Both the position numbers and the translations under genes were made by a program. The notes under the pieces are model-generated. The model did no database searches and was not told where the DNA came from. It saw nothing but the letters and a program-made list of their open reading frames with translations. Below are positions 16,814 through 25,298 of a DNA stretch of 62,340 nt, piece after piece. Position 1 is the stretch's first letter, and each line of letters begins with the position of its first letter. Source of the DNA: Propionibacteriaceae bacterium (GTDB taxonomy: Bacteria; Actinomycetota; Actinomycetes; Propionibacteriales; Propionibacteriaceae); contig JAISCA010000070.1 of assembly GCA_031265875.1 (NCBI GenBank), positions 1 to 62,340 of the forward strand, given 5' to 3'.

Positions 16814-16932
16814 TTCTCCTCCTTCGACGTCGAGGCTTCCAGATTGGCTTGGCCTTGGCCCACAGAACCATAGTGTCACGCGGGGCCGATCAGCGCCGAC
16901 AGGCCTCAGCTCCAAGGTCGTAGCCACTCTTA

Positions 16933-16965
16933 TGTGCATACCGCACACTGTCACCGGGATGTGAC
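16933..16965. promoter_or_regulatory. Two palindromes between the Fic and NCS1 genes
   Basis: TGTGC-ATACC-GCACA (16933-16947) and GTCAC-CGGGAT-GTGAC (16950-16965) lie side by side in the 234-nt divergent region. They are good regulator sites for either gene. Which protein binds is unknown; the PucR protein of the NCS1 operon is one candidate. Confidence 0.45.
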
Positions 16966-17047
16966 GACATTCGGCCCATAGGCGAGCCTGTTTCTGACTG
17001 GTTAGGTTGCTAGCGATCCCGGTCCCAACCCGTCAGGAGGCTCGCCC

Positions 17048-18415
17048 ATGAGCGACGCACCCAAGGCTGCCGTGGCGGTTGACGCCCCTAGCGGCTCCAA
17101 CGACTATCCCCTGTCCCGCGTCCCCCAGAGCGCCCGCTACGGCTGGTTCCAGGTGGCTGTGCAGCGCTTCGGCCAGATCTCGGCCCTGTCGCAATTCCTG
17201 CTCGGCTCGGCCCTGGGCTTCACCATGACCTTCTGGAGCTCCTTCTGGGCCATCACTCTGGGAGCGGTCATCTTGGAGCTGTTCATGATCTTCGTCGGCT
17301 TCATCGGCGTCAAGGAAGGTCTCAACACCTCCGTCCTGGCCCGCTGGGTCGGCTTCGGCTCGGCCGGCTCGGCCGTCATCGGCTTGATCCTGGCCATCTC
17401 CTTGATCGGCTGGTTCGGCATCCAGTCCGGCGTGTCGGCGGCCGGCCTGAACGCCCTGATGCCTTTCTTGCCCGGTTGGGCCTGGGCCCTCATCTTCGGC
17501 CTGCTGGTGACCGCCGTCGTGCTCAAGGGCTTCCTCGGCATGCAATGGGTGGCCAATGTCACCGTGCCCGTCTTCATCGTCCTGGTCGGTTGGGCCGTCA
17601 TCGCCGAGCTGAACAAGCATTCGATCAGTCAATTGATGTCGGAGGCCCCGCCGGGCGAACCGATGCCCTTCTTGGGTGGGGTCACCCTGGTGGCGGGGTC
17701 GTTCATCGCCGGCGCCGTCATCACTCCGGACATGACCCGGTACAACCGCACGCGGGCCGACGTGGTCAAGCAGACCGTGGTCGGCATCACCTTGGGCGAG
17801 TACGCCGTCGGATTGTCCGGGGTCCTGTTGGCGCATGCCGTCAAGTCGGCCGACATCAACAACATCATCATGAGTTCGGTCGGCTGGGTCGGCATCGTCG
17901 TGATCGTCTTCGGCACCCTCAAGATCAACGACTGGAACCTCTATTCGGGCGGCCTCGGCATCGTCAACTTCATCGACACGGTCTTCCACAAGAAGGTCAG
18001 CCGCCCGCTCATCACCGGTATCATCGGCGTCATCGGCACGGTTCTAGCCGCCTTCGGCATCCTCAACTACTTCACTGGCTTCCTCAGCCTGTTGTCGGTC
18101 ACCTTCCCGCCCATCGTCGGCATCATCTTGGCGGAGTACTTCGTGGTCAAGAAGTGGCGGCCCGCCCTGGAGGCGACGCGCCAATCCGGCGCCTTGCCTG
18201 AGACAGCGCCCACTTGGGTGCCGGCCACCTTGGTGATCTGGTTGGTCAGCTCGCTGATCGCCCAGTTCGTGCCCTGGGGCCTCGGCGCCATCAACGCGGT
18301 GGTGGCCGCCTTCCTGCTCTACCTCATCGCGGGCAAGGCCAATCTGCTCAAGAGCGTCGGTCAGTCACCGACCGAACAGGCGAGGGAGCCAGCGGCTGGA
18401 CCGGCGGTCGTTTGA
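17048..18415 (+). CDS. NCS1-family permease (cytosine/hydantoin type)
   Basis: A 455-aa inner-membrane nucleobase:cation symporter of the NCS1 family, with about 12 membrane segments. Features include the N-terminal PLSRVPQSARYGW, GFTMTFWSSFWAITLG, and GAVITPDMTRYNRTRADV in the middle, which is CodB-like. NCS1 proteins import cytosine, allantoin or hydantoins (Mhp1). The strong AGGAGG is 7 nt before ATG. Its stop overlaps the HyuA start (TGATG), so transport and hydrolysis are made together. The hydantoinase-like context favours a hydantoin-type ring over cytosine. Confidence 0.9.
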   Translation: MSDAPKAAVAVDAPSGSNDYPLSRVPQSARYGWFQVAVQRFGQISALSQFLLGSALGFTMTFWSSFWAITLGAVILELFMIFVGFIGVKEGLNTSVLARWVGFGSAGSAVIGLILAISLIGWFGIQSGVSAAGLNALMPFLPGWAWALIFGLLVTAVVLKGFLGMQWVANVTVPVFIVLVGWAVIAELNKHSISQLMSEAPPGEPMPFLGGVTLVAGSFIAGAVITPDMTRYNRTRADVVKQTVVGITLGEYAVGLSGVLLAHAVKSADINNIIMSSVGWVGIVVIVFGTLKINDWNLYSGGLGIVNFIDTVFHKKVSRPLITGIIGVIGTVLAAFGILNYFTGFLSLLSVTFPPIVGIILAEYFVVKKWRPALEATRQSGALPETAPTWVPATLVIWLVSSLIAQFVPWGLGAINAVVAAFLLYLIAGKANLLKSVGQSPTEQAREPAAGPAVV

Positions 18416-19968
18416 TGCGAATCGGAATCGACGTCGGCGGCACCAACACGGACGCGGTGCTGCTCGATGGCAGCGCCGTCCTGGCCGGAGTGAAGCAGCC
18501 GACCAGCCCAGACGTGACCTTCGGCATCGTCAGCGCGCTCGACACCCTGGGCCAGCGATGTCAATTCGCGCCCGACCAGATCAGCGCGGTCATGATCGGC
18601 ACCACCCACTTCATCAACGCCCTGATCGAAGCCCGCCGCTTGGCCCCGACCGCCGCGCTGCGCTTGGGACTGCCGGCGACGGCCTCGCTGCCGCCCCTGG
18701 TGGGCTGGCCGAAGTCATTGGTCGAAGCCCTCCAGGCCCGCACCTACCTGGCCCACGGCGGGCATGAGTTCGACGGCCGTCACATCGCCGAGCTCGACCG
18801 GGACGAGATCAAACGGCAAGCCGACGACATGGCGGCCCACGGGATCAGGTCGGTGGCGATCTCCAGCGTCTTCTCCCCCATCAACACCGAGTTCGAGAAA
18901 GCAGCGGCCGAGATCGTGGCCGACCAGTTCGGCGGCGACGTGGCGATCTCGCTGTCGCATGAGATCGGTCGGATCGGCCTGCTCGAACGCGAGAACGCCA
19001 CCATCATCAACGCCGCCCTGCGCGAGTTGGCCCAACAGATCACGGACGCCCTGATCGGGGCCGTGCGCGACTACGGCATCGCGGCCCCGGTCTATCTGAG
19101 CCAGAACGACGGCACGTTGATGGACATCGATTACACCCGGCAGTACCCCGTGGCCACCTTCGCCTCGGGTCCGACCAATTCCATGCGTGGCGCCGCCGCC
19201 CTGTCCGGGCTGGGCAATTGCGTCGTCATCGACATCGGCGGCACCACCTCCGACATCGGCGTCTTGAACAAGGGCTTCCCCCGCGAGGCCACCGGCGAGG
19301 TCACGGTGGCCGGGGTGCGGACCAACTTCCGCATGCCGGACGTGCTGTCCATCGGCATCGGCGGCGGGTCGCAGGTCCAAGCCGACGGCCGCCGGGTCGG
19401 GCCGGCTTCCGTGGGTTATCAGTTGACGGAACGGGCGCTGGTCTTCGGCGGGACTGAGTTCACCGCCACCGACGCCGCCGTGGCCTTGGGTTACGCCGCC
19501 GTCGGAGACCCGGCCCTGGTGGCCAGCTTGGACCGGCGCGCGGCTCAGGCGGCGCTGGCGACGGTGGCCCAGGCCATCACCGACGCGGTCGAGCGGATGC
19601 GTATCTCGGCCGAGCCTCTGCCGGTGGTGGCGGTCGGCGGCGGGTCGATCCTGCTGCCGGATGAATTGCCCGAGCTGGGCCAGGTCCATCGCCCCCAGCA
19701 CTTCGAGGTGGCGAACGCCATCGGAGCGGCCATCGCCCAAGTCTCAGGCGAGGTCGACCGGGTCTACGCCATTCCAGACGGCCAACGCGACCGCATCGTG
19801 GAGGAGGCCAAAGCCGAAGCCATCGACAAAGCCGTGGCGGCCGGGGCCAGCCCCAGCGCCGTCCAGGTGGTCGACTTCGACGAGGTGCCATTGCCCTACG
19901 TGCCGGGCAACGCGACCCGGATCCGGGTCAAGGCGGTCGGCGAATTGGTGATGGAGGGAGCCCGATGA
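18415..19968 (+). CDS. HyuA-type hydantoinase/oxoprolinase family protein
   Basis: A 517-aa protein with the N-terminal hydantoinase A domain (MRIGIDVGGTNTDAVLLDG) and the central ATPase core (CVVIDIGGTTSDIGVL, then IGIGGGSQ). Family members are ATP-using ring openers (N-methylhydantoinase, 5-oxoprolinase, acetone carboxylase subunit) that normally pair with a HyuB subunit. No HyuB is present in this operon. The partner place is taken by two DUF917 proteins. The ATG overlaps the permease stop; its own stop overlaps the next start (ATGA). Function is inferred as ATP-dependent handling of a cyclic amide. Confidence 0.85.
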   Translation: MRIGIDVGGTNTDAVLLDGSAVLAGVKQPTSPDVTFGIVSALDTLGQRCQFAPDQISAVMIGTTHFINALIEARRLAPTAALRLGLPATASLPPLVGWPKSLVEALQARTYLAHGGHEFDGRHIAELDRDEIKRQADDMAAHGIRSVAISSVFSPINTEFEKAAAEIVADQFGGDVAISLSHEIGRIGLLERENATIINAALRELAQQITDALIGAVRDYGIAAPVYLSQNDGTLMDIDYTRQYPVATFASGPTNSMRGAAALSGLGNCVVIDIGGTTSDIGVLNKGFPREATGEVTVAGVRTNFRMPDVLSIGIGGGSQVQADGRRVGPASVGYQLTERALVFGGTEFTATDAAVALGYAAVGDPALVASLDRRAAQAALATVAQAITDAVERMRISAEPLPVVAVGGGSILLPDELPELGQVHRPQHFEVANAIGAAIAQVSGEVDRVYAIPDGQRDRIVEEAKAEAIDKAVAAGASPSAVQVVDFDEVPLPYVPGNATRIRVKAVGELVMEGAR

Positions 19969-21053
19969 GCGACATCGCCCGGATCGAAAGCGCTGACATC
20001 GCCGATCTGGCCCGAGGCGCGGCCATCCTCGGCACCGGCGGCGGCGGCGATCCTTACATCGGCCAGCTGATGGCCTTGGAAGCGCTGGAGAGCTTGGGTC
20101 CAGTCGAGTTGGTGGCCCCGGCCGACCTGCCCGACCAGGCCCAGATCCTGCCCGTGGCCATGATGGGCGCGCCCACGGTCATGATCGAGAAACTGCCCAG
20201 CGTCGATCAATTCGTGGTGGCGGTCGAGGCCTTGGGTCAATACCTCGGCGTCCAGCCGACCCACATCGCTTGCATGGAGGCCGGCGGCGTCAACTCCACC
20301 ATCCCGATCGTGGCGGCGGCCCAAATGGGACTGCCGCTGCTGGACGGCGACTTCATGGGCCGGGCCTTCCCCGAATTGCAGATGGTGACCGCCACCCTGT
20401 TCGACATCCCGGCCACGCCCATGTCGATCACGGACGACAAGGGCAACGCCGGCATCTTCAACACGGTGTCCAACCTGTGGGCCGAGCGATTGGCCCGTGT
20501 CGCGACCGTGGAGATGGGGGCGGCCGCCATCGTCTCGCTCTATCCGATGCGGGGCGACCAGGCCAAAACGTCCGCCGTGGCTGGGACCTTGTCCCTCTGC
20601 GTCCGCTTGGGCCGGGCGGTGCGCCAAGCCCGGGCGGCCCACACCGATCCGGTGGCGGCCGTGGCCGAGGTCCTGGGCGGCCGGCTGCTCCACTTGGGCA
20701 AGGTCGTCGACGTGGTCCGCCGGACCACGGCCGGCTTCGCCCGGGGCGAAGCCAAACTGGCCGGCTTGGAGCACGACGCCGGCGCCACCCTGACGCTCAA
20801 TTTCCAGAACGAGCACATCATCGCCACCCGCCAGGGCGTCGTCCTGGCCACCGCCCCCGACCTGCTGATCTGTCTCGACGTCGACACCGGCGAACCGATC
20901 ACGACCGAGTCCATGCGCTTCGGGCATCGCATCGCCTTGCTGGCGGCCCCCTGCGACAGCCGTTGGCAGACCCCCGAGGGCATCGCGCTGGTCGGTCCGA
21001 GGTACTTCGGCTACGACATCGACCCGGTGCGTTGGAACCAGGTCTCGTTGTAG
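19965..21053 (+). CDS. DUF917 protein, copy 1
   Basis: A 362-aa DUF917 protein. The N-terminal glycine-rich loop GAAILGTGGGGDPYIG and ACMEAGGVNSTIP, followed by LPLLDGDFMGRAFPE, are family hallmarks. Pfam has linked the N-terminal domain to S-methyl thiohydantoin desulfurases, but most members have no assigned reaction. The genes usually sit beside hydantoinase A, as here with a 4-nt overlap. No signal peptide or membrane segment is seen, so it is cytosolic. Confidence 0.85.
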   Translation: MSDIARIESADIADLARGAAILGTGGGGDPYIGQLMALEALESLGPVELVAPADLPDQAQILPVAMMGAPTVMIEKLPSVDQFVVAVEALGQYLGVQPTHIACMEAGGVNSTIPIVAAAQMGLPLLDGDFMGRAFPELQMVTATLFDIPATPMSITDDKGNAGIFNTVSNLWAERLARVATVEMGAAAIVSLYPMRGDQAKTSAVAGTLSLCVRLGRAVRQARAAHTDPVAAVAEVLGGRLLHLGKVVDVVRRTTAGFARGEAKLAGLEHDAGATLTLNFQNEHIIATRQGVVLATAPDLLICLDVDTGEPITTESMRFGHRIALLAAPCDSRWQTPEGIALVGPRYFGYDIDPVRWNQVSL

Positions 21054-21133
21054 GCCTGACGCCTGAGGAATGGATCACCTTGCCAGGGGCAGCGGGGACG
21101 ATCGCGCCGGTGTCCGCATGGAACAATGACGGA

Positions 21134-22240
21134 ATGGGATATCCGGCCCTCAGCTTGGACGCCCTGGCCGACTACGAATGCGGCTGTGAAGTGCTCGGCT
21201 CCGGCGGGGGTGGAACGCCGACCCCGATCACGGCGGCCTTGACCGAATTGCTCAAAACCAGTCATCTGCCCCTGCTCCAGAGCCTGCCGGCGGACGCCCA
21301 AGTCTGCGCCATCGGCGCCATGGGCGGCCCCTCCGTCTTCGCCGAACGCCTGCCCTCCGGCCGTGAGTTCCAGGTCGCCAAGGAGCTGCTGACCCGTCTG
21401 GGCCAACCGGCGCCGACGGTCATCGTGCCGATGGAGACGGCTGGTATGAACGGCCCCTACGCGGCCTACCTGGCCCTGGTCGAACACCTGCCTTTGTTCG
21501 ACGCCGACCTGATGGGTCGGGCCCTGCCCACCATTCAGCAATCCACCCTGGCCAGCTCACCTAATTTCGGCCCGGCCGCGCTCGTCACCCCCTCGGGCGA
21601 GGCCTTGCTGGTCGACTCTCCCTCGGCCGAGTCGGTCGAGCGGATCATGCGGGCCGCCCTACCGGCCTGCGGCGGTTGGGGCCTGCTGGTGACCCGGCCC
21701 TTCGGTCTGGACGAGTTGCGCGGGCATGTCGTGACCGGCACGGTCAGCCGGGCCCTGTCGCTGGGTCAGGCTCTACGCCGGCTGCCGGTCTGGGCCCGGG
21801 GACCCCAGATCGCCCAGGCCCTGTCCGGCCGGTGGCTGGGCAGCGGCGCCATCGAGCAGGTCCTGCGCCATCCCCGCCAAGGCGCTTTCGGAGGCGGGAA
21901 CGTCTATCTGACCGACAGCGCCAGCGGGCGGATCGTGCGGGTGGAGTATCAGAACGAATACCTGCTGGCGACCATCGACGGGCAGGTGGCGGTGACCTGC
22001 CCCGATCTGCTCATCGTGGTCGATCCCAGACTGCGCCGGCTGATCCGGCCGGAGGAACTACGTCCCCGCCTGGAGGTGGCCGTGGTGGCCTTGGAGGGAC
22101 CGCTCTGGTGGAAGCGGAGCCCGGACCGGCTGGACCGGGTCAGCCCCCGCGCCTTCGGCCTCGATCAGGACCCCATCCCTTGGGCGGCGTCGATCGAGGC
22201 CGCTCCCAGCCAGGGCGGACCTGGGCAGGTGGATGGATGA
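21134..22240 (+). CDS. DUF917 protein, copy 2
   Basis: A 368-aa paralog of the gene before it, with CEVLGSGGGGTPTPI, VPMETAGMNGPY and LPLFDADLMGRALP aligning to the same motifs. Sequence identity between the two is low, so they are probably specialised rather than a recent duplication. The GTG at 21110 is an alternative start; neither has a strong ribosome site. The 80-nt gap before it is the largest inside the operon. The stop overlaps the PucR start (ATGA). A heteromer of the two DUF917 proteins is possible. Confidence 0.83.
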   Translation: MGYPALSLDALADYECGCEVLGSGGGGTPTPITAALTELLKTSHLPLLQSLPADAQVCAIGAMGGPSVFAERLPSGREFQVAKELLTRLGQPAPTVIVPMETAGMNGPYAAYLALVEHLPLFDADLMGRALPTIQQSTLASSPNFGPAALVTPSGEALLVDSPSAESVERIMRAALPACGGWGLLVTRPFGLDELRGHVVTGTVSRALSLGQALRRLPVWARGPQIAQALSGRWLGSGAIEQVLRHPRQGAFGGGNVYLTDSASGRIVRVEYQNEYLLATIDGQVAVTCPDLLIVVDPRLRRLIRPEELRPRLEVAVVALEGPLWWKRSPDRLDRVSPRAFGLDQDPIPWAASIEAAPSQGGPGQVDG

Positions 22241-23763
22241 GCGTCGATCTCGGCTCGATCCAGCGGCTGACCGGCCCCAGCGACCCGTTGGAGCTGGTGG
22301 CGGGCGACCTTCAGAAGCGGATCAGCGGTGTCGTCGGGCTCCTGGCCGGCGCCGACATCACGGCGGCGGGACACCCGGGCGACCTCGTGATCGTGCTGGA
22401 CGCCCCGCCTCCAGCGGGCTGGCCGATGGACGCCTTCTTGCGCCGCTGCGGCGACGCCGGGGTCGTCGCGGTGGTGTTCCGCCCCGGCCCGCTAGACCGG
22501 GGCTCACGTTCGGTGGCGGAACGCTTGGACCTGTCCGTCCTTTTCAGCCACGACCCCTGGCGGCTCAGCGTCCTGGTCCATGAAGCGCTGCACTCCCCCG
22601 TCGACACTCAGATCGGCGCCTTGACCAAGGCTCTGGTGGCGGCCCTGCCGAACGCCGGGTCCGACTTGGAGAGTCTGCTGCAGGCGGCCTCCCAGGTCGC
22701 CGGCCGTGACTTCCTGCTCTTGGACGCCAAAGGCAGAGGCCTCTTCCATGAGGTCGCCTGGCCGAAGAAGGATCAGGCCGTGCTGGAGCTGCCCCTGTCC
22801 AAGTCCACCGTCTCCTTCAACGCTGTCTTGCCTTCCGGTGTCCGGCTGATCGCCCGCCGGGTGGAGCTGACCGGGCGCGACGTCTGGTTGGGCGTGACCC
22901 TGCCGGGCGGCGACGCCGTGGCGGCGGAGGTCATGACCTGCGGCCTGGCCGTCGTGCAAGCCGCCGCGGCCCAGCGTCTGGCCTCGATGCAGATGATCCA
23001 CGAGCGCGATTCGCGCACCCGGGCGGCGCTGCTGTCCGAGGTCCTGGAAGCCGGGCTGGAGCCCTCGGACAATCTGCTCCGCCGCACCCTGGCGGCCGGT
23101 TGGGACCTGCGCGGCTGGCACGTCGGGCTCAGGCTGATCGCTCTCGGCGAGGGGGCCACCATCTCCCTGCGCGACGACCTGTTAGCGGCCTTCGCCGAAC
23201 AGGGCCTGCCCTTGAGGGCCGTGGAACAAACCGACGGCTGGATGGCCTGGCTGTCCTTCAGCGTCGATCCGACCCGCGCCATCGAGCGGATCAGCGCGTC
23301 CATCCGGCGAGCCCAACGAGCCTTCCAGTCCGTCCTACCGACGGCGATCGGCGTGGGCGGCCTGGCGCCCGGCGCCGCCGGCTTCGTCAAGTCCCTGGGC
23401 CAGGCCACCGACGCCGCCCGGATCGCCGTCACCCGCCCGGCCAGCGGGCACTTCGTCCACATCGACCGGCTGGGGCTGGCCCAGCTGCTGCTGGCGCTGA
23501 CCCACACCGACGTCTTCACCCCCGCCGCCCAGGGTCTGCTCGACCCCTTGGGAGCGCCGGAGGGGACGCTCGTCACGACGCTGGCGACCTGGCTGGACAG
23601 CGGTGGCTCGCAGCAGGAGACCGCCGCCATCCTGGGCATCCACCGCAACACCGTGGCCCAACGCATGGCCCACATCACCAGACTCTTGGCCGTCGATCTG
23701 GACGACCCGGAGACCCGGCTAGCCCTGCACCTGGCCTGCCGGGCCGTCAAAGTCATCACCTAG
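22237..23763 (+). CDS. PucR-family transcriptional regulator
   Basis: A 508-aa regulator. The N-terminal 120 residues fit the PucR-like sensor domain (purine catabolism regulator), a GAF-like middle carries FLLLDAKGRGLFHE, and the C-terminus has the PucR helix-turn-helix QQETAAILGIHRNTVAQRM. Relatives activate use of purines, allantoin or other nitrogen sources. The gene overlaps the second DUF917 gene and precedes the racemase, so the operon carries its own regulator. Palindromes at 16933-16965 are possible targets. Confidence 0.87.
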   Translation: MSVDLGSIQRLTGPSDPLELVAGDLQKRISGVVGLLAGADITAAGHPGDLVIVLDAPPPAGWPMDAFLRRCGDAGVVAVVFRPGPLDRGSRSVAERLDLSVLFSHDPWRLSVLVHEALHSPVDTQIGALTKALVAALPNAGSDLESLLQAASQVAGRDFLLLDAKGRGLFHEVAWPKKDQAVLELPLSKSTVSFNAVLPSGVRLIARRVELTGRDVWLGVTLPGGDAVAAEVMTCGLAVVQAAAAQRLASMQMIHERDSRTRAALLSEVLEAGLEPSDNLLRRTLAAGWDLRGWHVGLRLIALGEGATISLRDDLLAAFAEQGLPLRAVEQTDGWMAWLSFSVDPTRAIERISASIRRAQRAFQSVLPTAIGVGGLAPGAAGFVKSLGQATDAARIAVTRPASGHFVHIDRLGLAQLLLALTHTDVFTPAAQGLLDPLGAPEGTLVTTLATWLDSGGSQQETAAILGIHRNTVAQRMAHITRLLAVDLDDPETRLALHLACRAVKVIT

Positions 23764-23836
23764 ACAACCCCAGCCGGGCTTGTCTGACCCGTCGACAGGT
23801 CAGACGCCTAGCGCTCCAACGAAGGAAGGACGACCC

Positions 23837-24583
23837 ATGCGGATCCTCGACCTGATCCCCATCACGACCAATCTGTGGACGGCCGAGGTCGCCGCCTACG
23901 TCACCCGACATCTCCTGCCCGACACCGAGGTCGTCTCCCAGTGGCTGACCCACGGACCCGGTTCGATCGAGGGCGAATACGACGAGGCGCTGGCCGCGCC
24001 GGAGATCGTCCAGCGCTGCCAGCGGGCCCAGGCCGACGGTTTCGACGCCGTCTTCATCGACTGCTTCGGCGACCCTGGGGTGCGGGCGGCCCGCGAGTGC
24101 GTCGACATCCCCGTCTGCGGTGGCTTCGAGCCCGCCGTCCACGCCGCCCTGGGCTTGGCCGACCGCATCGGCATCGTGACCGTGCTGCCGCACGTCGTCT
24201 CGCTGATCGACGGGCTGATCGCCAAGGCCGGGCTCAAGGAACGAGTGGTGTCTTTGCGCCACGTCGATATGGCCGTGCTGGACTTGCACGAGCAGAGCGT
24301 CTTGGTCGACAAGCTGGTCGACCAATCGATCCAAGCCATCGTCGATCAGCGCGTCGGCGCCATCGTCCTGGGCTGCACCGCCATGGTGGGGGTGAAAGAG
24401 GCTCTGAGCCAAGCGCTGGCCCGCCAGGGCTACCCCGTCCCGGTCATCGAGGCCGCTCAAACCGCCTTGATCACGCTGGAGACCCAGGTCCGCATGGGCT
24501 GGCGTTCCAGCCGCCTGACCTACCTGCCGCCGCGACCGAAGGCTCGCTCTTGGTGGCCCGGCGACGAGGCCGTCCCGCTCTGA
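23837..24583 (+). CDS. Asp/Glu/hydantoin racemase family protein
   Basis: A 248-aa cofactor-independent racemase-type protein. The two catalytic cysteines are in FIDCFGDPG and VLGCTAM, one in each half as the family requires. The ATG at 23837 follows AAGGAAGG. Hydantoin racemases invert 5-substituted hydantoins so a stereospecific hydrolase can use both forms. The location, last in an NCS1-HyuA-DUF917 operon, supports hydantoin over aspartate or glutamate. It also resembles maleate isomerases, so that alternative remains. Confidence 0.85.
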   Translation: MRILDLIPITTNLWTAEVAAYVTRHLLPDTEVVSQWLTHGPGSIEGEYDEALAAPEIVQRCQRAQADGFDAVFIDCFGDPGVRAARECVDIPVCGGFEPAVHAALGLADRIGIVTVLPHVVSLIDGLIAKAGLKERVVSLRHVDMAVLDLHEQSVLVDKLVDQSIQAIVDQRVGAIVLGCTAMVGVKEALSQALARQGYPVPVIEAAQTALITLETQVRMGWRSSRLTYLPPRPKARSWWPGDEAVPL

Positions 24584-24589
24584 GGCGAG

Positions 24590-24612
24590 GCCGGCTCCAC
24601 CACCGAGCCGGC
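24590..24612 (+). terminator. Terminator of the hydantoin-type operon
   Basis: GCCGGCTC and GAGCCGGC form a perfect 8-bp stem with a 7-nt loop, 6 nt after the racemase stop. There is no long T-run, as is common in actinobacteria. Confidence 0.6.
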
Positions 24613-24709
24613 GCTCTTCGGTCCAATCAGTCCAACGCTCTTGGTTCCGGTCCGTGACCCGACCGGAACCAGCGGTAGGTTCAACCAACGAGTGTGCCAA
24701 GATGGGCCC

Positions 24710-25297
24710 ATGACCTCCCCTGGGCGACCCCCGTCCGAACCCTTCGACCCACCGAAGGTGGCTTGGCGACCGGTCGAGGAGCGCTTGATCCGGGTGCGTT
24801 GGCTGACGCTGGCCGGTTGGCTCGGGCCACTCCTCCTGCTCAGTCTCGGCTTCTGTCTCTTCTCCCCCCAAGCCTGGTCGATCGGGGCCACCACCGCCTT
24901 GACCCTGCTGGCCCTCTGGTCGGCTTGGCGCGTGCCCCGGCAAGTCCGGGCTTTGAATTACGCCATCCGCGACGGCGACTTCCTGAAACGTTCCGGTCTG
25001 CTCTTCCGCCGCCTCGAAGTCGTGCCCTATGTCCGCATCCAATACGTCGACGTCGAAGTCGGCCCACTGCAGCGGGCCTTCAAATTAGCCTCTCTCAACG
25101 TCCACACGGCCACCCCCGGCTTGACCGCCAGCTTGCCCGGGCTATCGCCCGAGACCGCCGCCGCCTTGCGCGACCAGTTGACGGCCCGGGACAAGTTGCG
25201 GCCAGTCGACGGCGACCCTGACCAACCCGTGCCCAGCCAACCCGCGTCCGGCCAACCGGCGGTTGGCCCCGGCCTCAGCGCCCCCTGGCCGGGTTGA
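24710..25297 (+). CDS. PH-domain membrane protein (YdbS-like)
   Basis: A 195-aa protein with a bacterial pleckstrin-like domain (bPH2/DUF304). Two adjacent membrane segments lie near residues 30-75, followed by the domain (YAIRDGDFLKRSG and VVPYVRIQYVDVEVGPLQR). A Pro/Gln-rich tail of about 35 aa follows. The ATG at 24710 was chosen because the upstream extension is not protein-like. The next gene begins 1 nt after the stop. The pair matches the YdbS-YdbT arrangement of Bacillus, which has a role in surface or bacteriocin resistance. The role here is unknown. Confidence 0.8.
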   Translation: MTSPGRPPSEPFDPPKVAWRPVEERLIRVRWLTLAGWLGPLLLLSLGFCLFSPQAWSIGATTALTLLALWSAWRVPRQVRALNYAIRDGDFLKRSGLLFRRLEVVPYVRIQYVDVEVGPLQRAFKLASLNVHTATPGLTASLPGLSPETAAALRDQLTARDKLRPVDGDPDQPVPSQPASGQPAVGPGLSAPWPG

Positions 25298-25298
25298 C

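Noticed and set aside
16814-17047. Riboswitch upstream of the NCS1 permease
   Set aside because: I found no conserved core of a known purine, preQ1 or TPP riboswitch. Only two palindromes are evident.
17033-17989. Acidic 318-codon frame opposite the NCS1 permease
   Set aside because: Asp/His-rich composition is typical of a frame antisense to hydrophobic codons. The permease is clear.
20270-21133. Long upstream extension of the second DUF917 frame
   Set aside because: It runs out of frame through the first DUF917 gene. Family similarity begins only near 21134.
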